Source: Dysidea avara
Lineage: Eukaryota > Porifera > Demospongiae > Dictyoceratida > Dysideidae
Direction: 5' to 3'
Assembly: GCF_963678975.1 (NCBI RefSeq)
Contig: NC_089274.1
Span: 2,468,001 to 2,532,000 of the forward strand
Length of the DNA: 64,000 nucleotides
In this document: positions 35,479 to 47,702 of the stretch, piece after piece
How the letters are laid out: each line of letters starts with the position of its first letter
Numbering within the stretch: position 1 is the stretch's first letter
Position numbers and translations under genes: made by a program
Notes under the pieces: generated by a model
Databases searched by the model: none
The model's input: only the letters and a program-made list of their open reading frames with translations
What the model was told of the DNA's origin: nothing

Positions 35479-35623
35479 TGGCACTAGGTCAAGGGAGTCA
35501 TTAGAATAATTCCATTTCTTCTTATGGAGTACAAAAGCAACAAAAAGCAATTATAAAGTAAAAGGCTTTAATAGTTAGTTATTATAAGTAATTAAGTACA
35601 TAGCTAATTTCAGGGTCTGGTAC

Positions 35624-36056
35624 TTGTTACCAGATTCCTTTAGTGCAACTTGCTCATGCAGCTATAACTACTGTTTATATCATTATGTATTTTTAACATT
35701 GCACTATAAAGCTTTTTACTACTACTTACTACTACTAAAAACAACTACTGGGGGAATGGGCCATGAAGCCAGTGTTTTTTACAAGCGATTGGCGAGTTTA
35801 TTGTCTGACAAATGGAATGACCCTTATGCCACAGTACTAGGATGGATTAGATGTAGATTGTCATTTTGTTTACTGCGTTCAGCAATCCAATGCATTAGAG
35901 GAGCACGATCTTCACAAGGTCGTTACATCAAAAGTGCTCCTGTGGCCTTGGTGCAATCAGAGACTCAGTTTTTGATTTAATTGTTTAACTGTTATTTGTA
36001 TGTTCTAATCTTATTTTCTTTATATCTTCAAAAAAAAAAAAAAAAAAAAAAAAAAA
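35624..36056 (+). mobile_element. LINE-like 3' end with poly(A) tail
   Basis: Plus frame to 35980 whose second half has GGMGHEASVFYKRLASLLSD, GWIRCRLSFCLLRSAI and CIRGARSS. I associate this pattern with the C-terminal end of a retrotransposon protein found in many cnidarian and sponge sequences. A stop, about 50 bases of AT-rich tail and 27 consecutive A (36030-36056) follow, as expected for a poly(A)-tailed LINE copy. The 5' limit is unknown. Confidence 0.55.
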
Positions 36057-36304
36057 CTAGCACAATAACAACAGAGGTACGACACAAGATACTGTACCGT
36101 ATAGCCTAAATATTTCTAGGGGCAAATAAAAATTTCGCGGATTTGCAAACACTCCCAAAATGTATTAGACTACTGTAGCTATATGGAGGTCTAACTAGTT
36201 CAAGGCTAAAATTTTCGCTGATAACCCCCAAAACCGCGAAAACTTTTCCCCCTCGAAACATTTATGCACCTATCAATGTAATGCCCGACTACCACTAATA
36301 CTAG

Positions 36305-36446
36305 TCCCGCGTTGCCAGACCCTATTTCTCCGCACGACGCTTATCGATTGGAAATTATAAGCGCCTGCTCCGCTTTCAGAGCAGGCGCTTATAATTTTTA
36401 ATCGATAAGCGCCGTGCGGAATAATAGGGTCTGGCAACGCAAGACT
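36305..36446. repeat. Hairpin element of the ATCGATAAGCGCC family
   Basis: Palindrome with arms GTTGCCAGACCCTAT-x-CGCACG-GCGCTTATCGATT and complement. The GCGCTTATCGATTxGAxATTATAAGCGCC core is shared with the centres of the two large palindromes. Here the flanks are not palindromic. Confidence 0.75.
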
Positions 36447-36598
36447 ACACTAATACGGGCTGAGGGTGGGGAAAGGTCGGGCATGGTGGGGGAATTGATC
36501 GCTAAATTTCGGGATTTGTCTTCACTAAAGAAATTCACTCAGATAGCAAAGGTGTGTGCTTTCAGTTTAGGAAGGAGTGTCTCGGGTGCTAGCTATTA

Positions 36599-36936
36599 TG
36601 CACCTATCAATGTATTGCCCCACTACCCCCCCCCCCCCCCCCCCCCCCTCGGGCATATATGGGGCTATAGTGGGGATTTGACACAGCCGAATGTCAAATG
36701 CCCCATAGTAGGGCAAATCTATCGTGTCAAATCCCCACCGCATTGGCCCCAGTTGCAATGCGGGATTTACTCGGGATTTGACATAGCGAAGGAAGTTACA
36801 ACGAAAAATATTTGGGCACTTACTGAACGATCGTCAAATGCACCATAGTGGGGCAGCAGTTTTGTGTCAATTCCCCCTGTAAAGCCCCACTTACGCCCGA
36901 GGGGGGGAGTGGTGGGGCAATACATTGATAGGTGCA
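36599..36936. mobile_element. Harbinger-like MITE, TTA TSD, inner copy
   Basis: 338 bp. Ends TGCACCTATCAATGTATTGC and complement, with TTA outside both (36596-36598, 36937-36939). Contains a run of about 30 C (36618-36648). Same family as the surrounding 900-bp element. Confidence 0.85.
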
Positions 36937-37183
36937 TTACGTTCATACTAGAATCCACTCGAACTAACTCATCACTAGACCAACGCCACACTACCGTACA
37001 AATCCCCTCCTAGCCCCAGTATTCCCGGGGCTTGCAGGTCGAGACTTGGTCAGGGTTTGTATCGCCAGTATTCCCCAGTAGGTGCGGGGGGGTTGTAATT
37101 TTCAGTTTTGCAAATCCCCACCTTAGCCCGTATTAGTGGTAGTCGGGGATTACTGATAGGTGCATTAGGCTAGGTCTATACGG

Positions 37184-39909
37184 TATTTAAGGAGGCACGT
37201 TAGTTTATCTATCAACTATGGAGCCATGATACACTGTGGTGTGCGTACACACAAACTGTTACAGGAGAAACGAGTTTACCTTCAACTGTCTATAGTCATA
37301 GAGAAGCGATTTTCTTGTTCCATCTTTTCTACTATTAACCTGTGGAATGGCTAAATAACGAGATTTTAGAAGTGCATAACTTAATTAAGCACAAGTCACG
37401 TGACCTCGTGGGATTGGGTGAAAATAAATTTTTTTTGGGAAGACTGCATCAGTAGAAAGCAGTGCCCATACATAACATACAATATAATTACATACACATT
37501 AACATACATGCAAGTAAAAATTAGCTAAAATGATATTTATATAAGTGTTTAAATTGTCCAAGAGTAGCTGCAGCATAAATTGAGGCATCCAATGAGTTCC
37601 AAATCTGTGTACCTTTATAGTAAAAACTATTCTTTCCATATGAAGTCCTGACTCTTGGTACAAAAAGGTGATGACTGTTTCTTCCAACATGGGAGGTAAT
37701 GAGAGATCGCTTCTCCTAAAGGATCAGTTACTCCAACAAATAATGATGATAATAGTATAATAATATGCTCTCTATATTATCTAGATATACCAGCAGCATT
37801 AATATCAATCAAGACATAGAGTGTCTGTTTGAAAAAATGTATGTGTAATTATACATGTCCCTAGCAGTTGTGGGCAGAGTTTGGAGAAACTTGGTAATTT
37901 ATCTTGCCTATAGCCAACTTCTTGGATATAAACCACTTCTACAGTTAGCAGTGATGAACAGATTAAAAGTTGAAGGTGTTTAATATCTCCTGTCAGTCTC
38001 TCTATGGTCTATTAGAACAATTATATTCAACAGAACTTCATGAACTCATTTATCAATGATATGATATGTTCACATTGAGCTGATTCCAAAATATTTTGTA
38101 ACTAGTGAGTAAACTGAAAGATTGACAACCTTTTACAAATCTGTTTATAACCTTGTAGTTCTAAACTGCATGAGATTCCATCTTATTACACCACTACTGT
38201 AACACCTATATACCACAACTTCACTATATTTCCTCCTCATCATCCACTGATTATGATCATACAAATTCTGTTACTTTCCTTGTACAATCTGATTGGAACA
38301 ATCTTCCTGAAAGTTTCTGTCAGAATTATTAAATCAAATTTAGGCCTGCATCAAATTAAATATGCCAGCATAATAGGCTGGTCCTGGAGTGCTATGCCAG
38401 CATAATGACTAGCATTTTAGATGGATATTTCAAACTATGGAGCTCAATTCCATGAAAATAGATTGATACTAGTATCCCTACAGAGCAGTGAGTGGAAGCT
38501 GCAAACTGCAATAGAGAACTCAAATGTATTGTACATATGTAGCTCATTAGATCAATACTTTCTAATAGAACAGTCACTTTGTAGTGAAATACTCTATTAG
38601 AGGATTCACTGGTCAAAATGTTCCAAGATAATTGTAAGAAATATTGCTAACTTAGGAGCATAATGCAAGTATAATGGGAACACAGGAGAGGAAAAATTTT
38701 GGGAAATTCCTAAACATATTTTGGGCAAATTCAGCTCAGGCCTTGGTGCTTAATACAACTCTACTGGTATGAGAGAACTGTTGATAGGTGATGAATATGG
38801 TGAAGCCTCTATTCTACATAACAGAGTGAGGTGTCGATGCTGTACTACTGGCAGTATTTTTGATAAATGCATCTCAGTTATTTACTCTCTCTTACTACTA
38901 TACATTATGAACACTTGGTAGGATCTTGAAATTTATTGGCGACGCTTGATGAACTAACATTTCTTTTCATTCAAATGTCTGACATTTTATTATGACTCTA
39001 CACCATACATTTTCTATGCTAAAAGTGTGTGGTGTGGTATGAATATTCTCCAAACTTGTCACAGGAGCTATGGTCTACTATTCACACCTTTGCAGACTCA
39101 TCACTAAATCATGAAATATTTATTCTCTTGTAATTAAATGTTGCTTTCCTTTTTACTATTACCAGCTCAGTGTGAGTATACAATAGCACATTAGTGCTCA
39201 GGTAAGTCTTTTTAAACACAAATTGTTAAAATCACATACTTTACAATACATTATAATAATTAGCTTAGCATTTGACTCACAAAAACACATGCAGAATTAG
39301 CTCAGCTGTACAAAAAGGACTTATCTGGGAAAGTAACCATGGCAACTACATAATAATAGAGCTGCATGATATCTGAGAATGATAACTGAATTAATAATTA
39401 ACATTGTCATTGACTCATGTGCTACATCCAGTCTCTAATCAATTCCTTCTAAAACTAGCTAGTAATGTGTCTGTAGTGGTAGAAAAATTACCTAATAGAA
39501 TTAACTAAGAAAGCGGCAAGGCTTAATGTAGAACACAAACCAATCCAATATTAAATCTCTGTTACTTGCAATTCTTTTTGTAAGATAGTTACATGTTGTG
39601 GTGTACTAATTAAGTGACACTCTCATACACTTAGCTATCTGCAATTCTCTTTATTCAGGTAATTTCACTGTCCTTTAATTTTTCCTTTAATTTTTTATAG
39701 ATGTGAATCAACTACATCTAGAATATGTCAAAAATTCTCTGTATATTAGCATGGTACTATGAAATGTAACCCAACCCTCTATTTGTATCATGTAATTGTA
39801 TCACAAGTCATACTACAAATAACAGTGATATAACATATTACAACATGTTAGGGTGTGCACAACACAACAGATAACCATAGGACAGTCCGGCACAAGATTG
39901 ATGAGGTCA
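37184..39909. other. 3' flank of copy B, shared with copy A; no gene
   Basis: 39905 downwards is the inverted equivalent of the flank after copy A. 38400-38760 and 38945-39235 match 18990-19300 and 18500-18800. The empty site for the 19315 MITE lies near 38390. CTAATAGAACAGTC and ACTCTATTAGAG motifs occur at 38567-38605. Confidence 0.55.
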
Positions 39910-42900
39910 TTAGTTCAGTTTAGTGGAAAATTTGAGCATTGTAATAACTTTCTGTCTCTCTCTCATAATATTGCATAGCACACGATGTGAATAACCAGCT
40001 GCCTCCTCCTCCATCTCCCTCTCTGTTATTGGTACTTGTCGAAATTTTTTATCATATATTTTCTCGACAGACCACAGTCCAGCCATGTATTCTTGACTTC
40101 TTTGTACTTTCCATGCCTCATATAAGTAAGCAAGGTTCTGAGTATTTCTGTAGCTATATTCTGAAATCAGGTGTGCCATTTGCAATTGGACTGGTGTATC
40201 TCGAGGAGGCCAAACTCCTCTTACAAAATTAGGGTCTGGTGGAGGACTCTGTGATACACCAACCTTTGCTAGTTTGAACTTTTCTGCTATCGATTTATCA
40301 GAAAATAACGCCTTCTGTTTGGGTTTACCACTCACAGCACTCTGAACTTTGGGGTCACAAGTGATCATGAAGATCCATATTTTATGAAATACTGTTTGTT
40401 TTGGATCTAATGAAGCCTTAAGAAGTGATGCCTTAACCTTCCCGACTTCAGACTGGGCCTCAATAGAAGTAGTTGGTGTATCTGATGTTAATTCCTTGAT
40501 ATGTTTGTCCACCTTTTCCTCATCAACCTGTACACAATAGCAACATAGTAGAGATGTAATAAAACATCATACATAATTTCCATGATACAAATATGTTGTG
40601 CATGATGTAAAATTTCAAACACCATATAGTAAAATAGTACTAAAGCACCGCCACATGTGTGTATGAAAAATAGGACAATACAACATGCCAAGTGCTGTAT
40701 TTGCCTCTAGACACCCCCAGAGCACTGTATTTTGCAGCAAGGCAGTGCTTTAAGTGGTATATTGTACTTCCTGGTCGTCCGTGGCTTGGAGCAATCTTCT
40801 CTAGTACTCAAACTTGCTGCAATTTTTGGTGATCAGAATATCAGTAAGTGTTTATATAACCTAGAAGTGCACAGAAAAATTTGGAATTTTCAACTAGAGT
40901 AGGGACCATAGCACATCGATAAAAATGCACAGTATAGGGATATAACACTTCTTATTGTTTTACTGTGATTTAGTATCGTGCCTACTCCAACTTGTTTCAG
41001 TACTTTTTATCGATGTGCTATGGTCCCTACTCTAGTTGAAAATTCCAAATTTTTCTGTGTACTTGTTTGTTAACTTTTTTTGTAAATAATTATTATGACT
41101 GGTGAACCCACGCACACCACATCTGAAATGGCACCGCGTGCCCCAGCTATATCAATTATTATCTAAAAAGTGAAGTATCCATTATGCTTCGTTGTCAGCT
41201 ATGTTCAACCCATTACACAGCATTCGGATCAAAACCTGTTTGAAAAGCACCTCTGCAATCCACGCATATACTAAAGGAAAGAAATACTGCCGCACGCCCC
41301 AGTTATATTAATTATCGTCTGAAAAGTGAAGTATCCATTACGCTTCGTTGTCTGCTATGTTCAATCCGTTACACAGCAGTACGAATCAAGAACTGTTCGA
41401 AAAGCACCTCTGCAATCAAAATAGCCACTACGAAAAATACGGATGATTTCCATTACGAAGGGAAACCATCACGTGCTACCACCAAATCGACCCTTTTTGC
41501 TGTCAGCAAAGATGAATGGGATACAAAGGAGGACACTGGTAAGTCCATGAAGAATGCATTGTACGTACTGCGGTATGCCAAAAGGCACCAGTCGGGCCGA
41601 GGCAACATCGAACAGTGAAAAAATCAAGCCCATAGCCTTAGCCGTTATCAAGTTACGCTTGTCTGAAGGCATCAGGCAGTCAGTCAGTCAGTCGAAAATT
41701 CCATAAAATAAATCATTTTTAAAATTCCGTAGCAACTTGTTGAAAGCGTTTCAGGTCGAGGTCGATCTGAAAATTAGTCAGTCAAGTCAATCAGTCAGTA
41801 GAAAATTCCGTTAAATAATTTCTTTTTAAAATTCCGTAGCAACTTGTTGAAAGCATTTCAGGTCGATCTGAAAGTTTGTTTGGGCTTAGTTTTACCCAAC
41901 CAATACTGCCTCATAGTCGTCAGTGAAAATTGAGGCTATTTTTGGGTGATATTAGTCCGTGGGCCAAACTTACTCCTTTGTCGTCCCTACTATACAGTAA
42001 CTATTGTACTGTATGATCTCTAGTCGATAAGTTTGGCTAGTTACATAGTCCATGCCAAAACAGCCAAGCTGTGAAGAAAGGGTGTGGCCTGAGGATGAAA
42101 AAGATGTGAAATAAAAGGTGGCAGCCAAGAAATGGTGGCAATGGTAGGTTAATGGCAAAAATATTAATTACGACAATTCAGGTGAATTTGGTGCCGAATC
42201 CTTGGCTGTTTTGGTACCCACCACAGGTTATATCCAAGGGATTTTCCACTCATAATATCTCGTATCATATTATGGTATATACCTACATTTGATTGACTGA
42301 AGAAGCCATGTAGGATTTGCTGGCACTTGTAACAGGTTGGAAAAACTGTGAAGGTGATTGTTACACTGTTAATGTGTTCAATTTACTTGAGATATTCAAT
42401 TAGTGAAGAGTCTAGTTCAGTGAAATAACCGGCACTTGTGTCAGGTGAAGAAAAGTGGTTTGATTCTGGTTGCTACTCTATTAATGTGCAGGGTATTCCA
42501 ATCATGTCAGGAGATTGTTCAAGAAGAGGCTGGTATAGAGGAGCAATTGCAGATCCAGGATGGGGCATTTGGGGCAAATTCCCCCCCCCTCGTGGAGCCA
42601 TACTTCTGATTAAAATACTAAACTTTATGCCAGGCCAAGATCAGCTTATAAAACTCACGAAAATATGCACATTTTACTAACATTTATTACGAATTCAAAG
42701 CATCAAACTAGCTATGAAACTGTCGCACAGCACCTTCGTGCGTACTAAGTGCCTCTAAAAATAATTATCGTGTTGATGTTTAAGACATTCAGAGCCTTTT
42801 AAACAGCTTTAAAGACTTCACACCCATCTGCAAAGGCCAAAATGGTAAAAACCAACAGTGAGATACTACTAAGAGGTGTATTATTTGTTGCTTCAAAAAT

Positions 42901-45900
42901 GCAGCAACTAACAAGAGGATCTGGCTCTCTCTAACCACCTACAACTTCCCTGTTTGTGCCCCTCCCCTTGGCAGGTACTGGATCCGCACCTGAGGAGGAC
43001 CAGGTTATTGTAGCAAGCCTAATCCAGGGCCTGGCAAGGGAAAAAGTATCCAATTGTATACCGAGTGCATCACGTATTTCAGTATAACCTTGAACCAAAT
43101 GTACAGGACACTTGGAATTTATTTAGTGGGATACAAGATGTTGGGGGAATGGTGAAGATGCTGGTGACTTCTGGAGCTTGTATCAAGAGGCTGGCATATG
43201 TACCAGGTTAACATTAAGTGTGAAATATTTCAAATATTTCAACCTGGTGATTACACAGTCCTTGACCACTGGAGGTGCTGGTGGAAGTCACTACCACACG
43301 TACCAAGTTAGGATAAGTTGTCCCTCTAAGTGTTGGGCTTGTTGCTCCATGTAGCCTGGTAGCTGTGTGAGGTGATGTCATATTATTACCTTCATATTTG
43401 TCTTTTTTTTCTTTGTTAATTGACATCCTTTCAATTGGCAGTTTGAAGTATAATTTGTTCAATTACATGTGTACAGGAAATTGTGTTGCGCTAAAGAGAT
43501 TGTGGTGACCAATAAATATCCCCATTTCCATTGCTTATGCTCTGAAAAAGTATTTCACTATCCTGGTATACATGTCAGCCATGTTTTTACACCTGTCACA
43601 AGCCTCTAGTAGGTTGACAATATCCTAATAAATAAATTCATGCACATATTACAAAGAAACATATTTTCTTGAAACTTTCACAGTGTACCGATATGATGAT
43701 ACTAACCATGTCCAGGTAGTTTTGATCAAAAGAATTGTTTGTGATAGGATTTCGAATTGTCAACTTCATGGAGGATTTGCCAAAACTCCACATATGACAT
43801 AGTATTAGTTTGCAATATATAATAGTTAGACATCAAGACCAAGGGAACTAAGCGATTTAGTAACCCTGATGGCCTGAGGCTGTAGCGTCTAGGGATTATG
43901 CTGGCATAATTATGAGCATAATAGGTGCCTGAAAGCATTGAGTAGTATAATAGGTAGAATATTTACGTAATAGTATGAATTCTTGCTTATAAAAATAGGT
44001 ATCACAGAAAGATTGATATATTCTAATAGAACAGTCAGTAACTCTAATAGAACAATCACATAGCTGACTGTTCTATTAGAGTATATTGATCTTTTCTGTG
44101 ATATACATTTTGACAAGTTTGTGCTTCAGCCACTTATTATTTATCCATAAACTGGAAATTATTAGCAGAGCATGAGAACTGAGGCATAAATAATTGGGCA
44201 TAATTTGAGCATAATAGGTAAGTATTGAGCATAACTTTAAGCATAATAGGTAAAATTTTGAGCAGTGCAGCATAGCATAATAGGTAAACTTATGCTGCAT
44301 AATAGGCGGGTCCCTAGTAGCATCCCTATCAAAGCGAGGGTGCTACTAAGGGCCTGAGGGGTTACTAAATCGCTTAGTTCCCATTGGTTGCAGTGTCTAA
44401 CTTATTTAGACTATGGTTTAAAGTACGTACCTTTGAAGTCCTTATAGTGCCCCAAAAAATTATTATTCGACCGGTAACCAGAGTAATGGCTAGAGCTACA
44501 GTGGATACACCACTTAGTCTACTATTTGTCCAGAATTATTTGCAGAACACGAAGAAGAAAAGTATTACAGTATTATCAAGTACTACAATGTGCCTATCGT
44601 GTTATAATCATTTATCATGTACAAAATTGCTTGAGGGCGGGTTACTAAGTGAACATTTGTAGGTGACTAAGTGAGCATGTCAGGTGACTAAGTGATTTTA
44701 GCTGTACAATAGTCTAAAATTATTGTAGTAATAGTAAATTAATAGCAAAAGAAAGAAAGCAAGAAATGTAATGTCTTCATAACCCAGATTGGGGGAAGAA
44801 GAAAACTTAACCAGCTAGACAGCACAAAATGCCCAACTTCCTTGGCACTGATTTACCTCATAATAGGCGAGTAACTTAGCATGGATACAAGTATTGTTTG
44901 TGTGTGATATCGGCTATCAATGTGGCCATTCCACTTCGCTTTCAGCTTTGTTTCGCTCATTGTGTAAAGAACGTACACTATGAGAAGCAATCGATTGAGT
45001 TACTATAGACTGAATGCACAATATCAATCACTGAGAAGTGAAATAGCCACTATACTTCTTTTTTGATCCATTATACAACATTACAAACAAAGAATAGTAC
45101 AAGAAGCACTTCTGCAATCAATCCAGTCACCATGGCGATTCTCACAATAGCCTCCTGGCACCAAAGCCATTACATGTTACCACAAATCAGTGCCTATGTA
45201 GCGGTGGAAAAATAAATGGGACACAAGGAGGACACAGGTCACTGTATGTAGCCCCTTGGCAAAAAGGCATGCCTTGGGCCAGAGCAATGTCAAACAGTAA
45301 AAAATTAATCTTGTAGCCTCAACTATTGTTGAGTTATGCTTGGCTGAAGGCGTCAGTTAGTTAGTCAGTTATTAAAATTTAGCTAAATAGAATTTTTTAC
45401 AAACTCCATAGAAACAAGTTTTCAACTACTCTGATTATACCTAACTAATACCTGTCAAGCTGTCATGAAGGGAAAATGAGGTTGGTTTTAGGGTGATCTG
45501 TACCTACATAGTACTGGCAGCAAGTTGTTTTGGCTAGACAACTGTCTAGCTAAACTATACACTGTTACTTGTCATGATCATGTGTAAGTGACTAATTATA
45601 GTGGACTATCAGTAAACAATACATTGATTGGTCATTAGGTTACTTAATTATGATGAATCATAACAATCATGTTTCTAATTTTCTGGACAGACAACAAGAC
45701 AACTTCCCCATTTAATAGTACATCATTACAGTACCTAAATAATTATCACACACAACTTACCGTAACAGTTCGAAACATTTCCACAAGGTGCTGAATCATT
45801 CGAGGTCTATGAGCTGATGACTCGAAAATCTCATTTGTCAAGTACAACAATTTTTCGAGAAATGAATCGTGGTCACAATCAGGGTCACACAAGGTAATTC

Positions 45901-47518
45901 CATAACAACAGAGAAATGGTCCATTGTGTAGTTGAAGTGGCAATTTACTGATACACTTCTGAACCTTCTCATGTTCCTGTGTGGGTATGCAGCTAGTAAC
46001 AACATGGAACTTGTCACCAGAGAACATTGCTTAGCTTGTAGTCAAACATTAACCATGGCCAGTTACATAATTAAACATTGTCTACAGTCCATAACACAAC
46101 ACTAGGTTTTGCAACAATGATTCAGGGATGTGACTATAACCTTACAGACACTTGGCTACCAAGTCAATCAGTTGTTGTTATTGGTTTAGATTTTTTAGAA
46201 TATTTCATGTGGACAGGTCAAGCAATATATGGTAAAGGTCAACAATAACAAGTTGCACTCACTTCAAATATGAGCTCCATTTCATCATGCAAAAACTTCA
46301 ACAAGTTTTTCATCTCTTTTGCCTATAGTAGTAATATAATGACAAGTCAGCTGTTTCTATGTAACATGTAGTACACTAACTTCATAATCTCTTTGTATTA
46401 TATCCCTCTTCATATCATGACAACACATTATCTTAAACATGGCATTGTAGCACATCATAGTGTAACTGAAATATTCCAAGTTGAGAGTAGCTCTTATGAA
46501 GTTGACAACATCCTACAAAACATTAAGTTATGGGATGTGACATAGTCACTATTATTACCTGTCTCACTCCAATAGGATTACAGTCTTCACATAACATTGC
46601 AGCTGTCTTGATAACATCTGACACGTCCACGTCTAGGTCTTTGTGATATGCCACAAGAAGACCACCAACCTGCAAATGGTACTATGTATTGGTGAAAGCA
46701 GTATAGCTAGAAATTTTATGCTCTGCTGGGAATCTATTAGTTGTTTAATAAACTACACCACTAATGTTTAACTTGATGGCTGTCAAAAAATCAATATAAA
46801 CAATTGAGCTTTTCCTACAGTTTAAAAGCTGCATAACTCATGTCTACTGATAGAATTTGCAAAATTTAGTGAGGGACAATAGCTAAGCCAATATCAACAC
46901 CACAGTATATGCTTCTTAGAATGGTTGGCCCGGTGACCTTATTGAAATAAAAATCACTATTTCAATTAATATCGCCAGCTGACAATTGAGCCAAAGCTGA
47001 GCTTTGTGTTAAGACTGGTTGGCAGTTTCCAGCACACACAGCTATATAACTCCGCTGAATAGCCATATGAAACCGGCTGAGCTCTTGGACTGCACTCTTC
47101 AGGCTTATTTCTATCATATGCGACAAAAGAAAAAAAATGTGAGTCTGACTACTGACTCAACTCACAAATACATTTTAAACACAACTTCTGCATGCAACTC
47201 AGTATTCGTGGGCATTCCATGATGTGTGACCTCATGACCTCACCAATTCACAGTAGGTATTATAAAGAGTTTCAAACCGCTCCTCCGTTTGCTCCCGGTC
47301 CGAAATAGGATAAGCGAAGAAAGCATCACGATATCCATGTTCTACACGACAACAAATTTAAAAGAGTAATAAGGGGTAACCTCAAACTTACCATCAATGC
47401 AATCTGAAAAGAACTTTATTACAGGATACAGCCAACAAGGAGAGTGTAAAAATTCACAAAACTTTTCAGTCAGAAGTACGGATACACCGTGAGCAGCAGC
47501 ACCACCACCAGTAGCCAT
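39910..47518 (-). CDS. Copy B: BART-domain (CFAP36-like) protein, 7 exons, ~453 aa
   Basis: Exons on the minus strand: 47518-47392, 47341-47244, 46669-46559, 46512-46381, 46322-46263, 45976-45761, 40527-39910. Every junction is GT/AG with the same phases as A and D and no internal stop. Exon 1 has CEFLHSPCWLYPVIKFF, exon 4 LNLEYFSYTMMCYNAMF: BART-like, as in copy A. Exon 2 is the most divergent exon (GYRDAFFAYPISDREQTEER). Exon 6 reads NGPFLCCYGITLCDPD and is two codons shorter. Exon 7 has FVRGVWPPRDTP, SYRNTQNLAYLYEAW. Likely partner by family: an ARL-type GTPase in cilia or cytosol. The start follows the same pre-ATG sequence (TATAGAG) as in D. Intron 6 (45760-40528) holds several repeats. 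Confidence 0.78.
40870..41060. repeat. Fold-back element in intron 6 of copy B
   Basis: Arms of about 54 bp: CACAGAAAAATTTGGAATTT onwards and complement, including GGGACCATAGCACATCGAT. A larger version, with longer arms, lies at the same place in intron 6 of copy D (59950-61052), so it predates the duplication. Confidence 0.8.
41100..41770 (+). repeat. Dispersed repeat R in intron 6 of copy B
   Basis: Contains two tandem ~170-bp blocks (GAAGTATCCATTA-GCTTCGTTGTC, about 41170 and 41325). A 58-codon open stretch (about 41440-41616) follows with DDFHYEGKPSRATTK and KDEWDTKEDTGKSMKNALYV. The end is CAGTCAGTCAGTC and CGAAAATTCC. Other copies lie at 59530-59930 (inverted) and about 44925-45425 (diverged). 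Confidence 0.65.
42055..42214. mobile_element. Small element with CCAAAACAGCCAAG ends
   Basis: Inverted 14-bp ends, CCAAAACAGCCAAG and CTTGGCTGTTTTGG. Contains GTGGCAGCCAAGAAATGG and GACAATTCAGGTGAATTTGG. A rearranged copy lies at 51413-51612, at the end of broken copy C. Confidence 0.6.
42535..43010. mobile_element. Probable MITE with GCAGATCCAGGA end
   Basis: Interrupts the block otherwise shared with intron 6 of A (5380-5600). One end has GCAGATCCAGGATGGGGCAT, the other GTACTGGATCCGCACCTGA, a weak inverted match. A related GGGGCAGATCCAGGATTTTG end occurs at 56095. Boundaries uncertain. Confidence 0.45.
43900..44310. repeat. GCATAATAGG repeats with CTCTAATAGAACAGTC motifs
   Basis: Several TTGAGCATAATAGGTAA-like units (44200-44300) and three CTAATAGAACAGTC / GACTGTTCTATTAGAGTAT motifs (44018-44090). 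The last two face each other. Same composite occurs at 54240-55600. Confidence 0.65.
44925..45425 (+). repeat. Diverged copy of repeat R
   Basis: Shares GAACGxGAAGCACTTCTGCAATC, GGACACAAGGAGGACAC and the CTGAAGGCGTCAGTTAGTTAG ending with 41100-41770. The open stretch is broken. Confidence 0.55.
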
Positions 47519-47702
47519 CTCTATAAATTGTGAACTGATTGTGTGCTCTGGAAGGTCGGGCAATTTTATTTGTGCAGTCACGTGTAATCTGATGACGTAA
47601 CTAATTACTGAGCCGACACGTGTCCTCGCACATTTAGCACATATTTTCGTAAATTCTCGACACGTGTCCTCGCACATTTAGCACATATTTTCGTAAATTC
47701 TC
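47519..47702 (-). promoter_or_regulatory. Promoter of copy B, with duplicated 44-bp E-box unit
   Basis: Minus-strand order towards the ATG: two perfect 44-bp direct repeats (47702-47659, 47658-47615), each with ACACGTGT, then TTACGTCATC (47600-47591), then CACGTG (47584-47579), ACTGCACAAATAAAA and the ATG at 47518. Same layout as copy A but with a duplicated distal E-box. Confidence 0.65.

Larger units (their letters stand above)
36265..37164. mobile_element. Harbinger-like MITE, TTA TSD, outer copy
   Basis: Ends TGCACCTATCAATGTAATGC and complement ending ATAGGTGCA. TTA flanks both ends (36262-36264, 37165-37167). A 3-bp TTA duplication suits PIF/Harbinger. It contains a second copy of its own family and a hairpin element. 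Confidence 0.8.
36097..37183. mobile_element. CCGTATAGCC-family MITE, interrupted copy
   Basis: Starts CCGTATAGCCTAAATATTTC next to TA and ends CTATACGG next to TA. The first 168 bp match the intact 197-bp copy at 32217-32413. The rest is displaced by the 900-bp element at 36265-37164. Confidence 0.8.

Noticed and set aside
36414-36991. Frames of 74-144 codons around the poly-C tract
   Set aside because: They run across nested MITE termini and a C run; composition is repeat-driven.
39987-40232. 81-codon plus-strand frame
   Set aside because: Antisense shadow of exon 7 of copy B.
42438-42680. 80-codon plus-strand frame
   Set aside because: It crosses the boundary of an inserted element in intron 6 of B and has no family resemblance.
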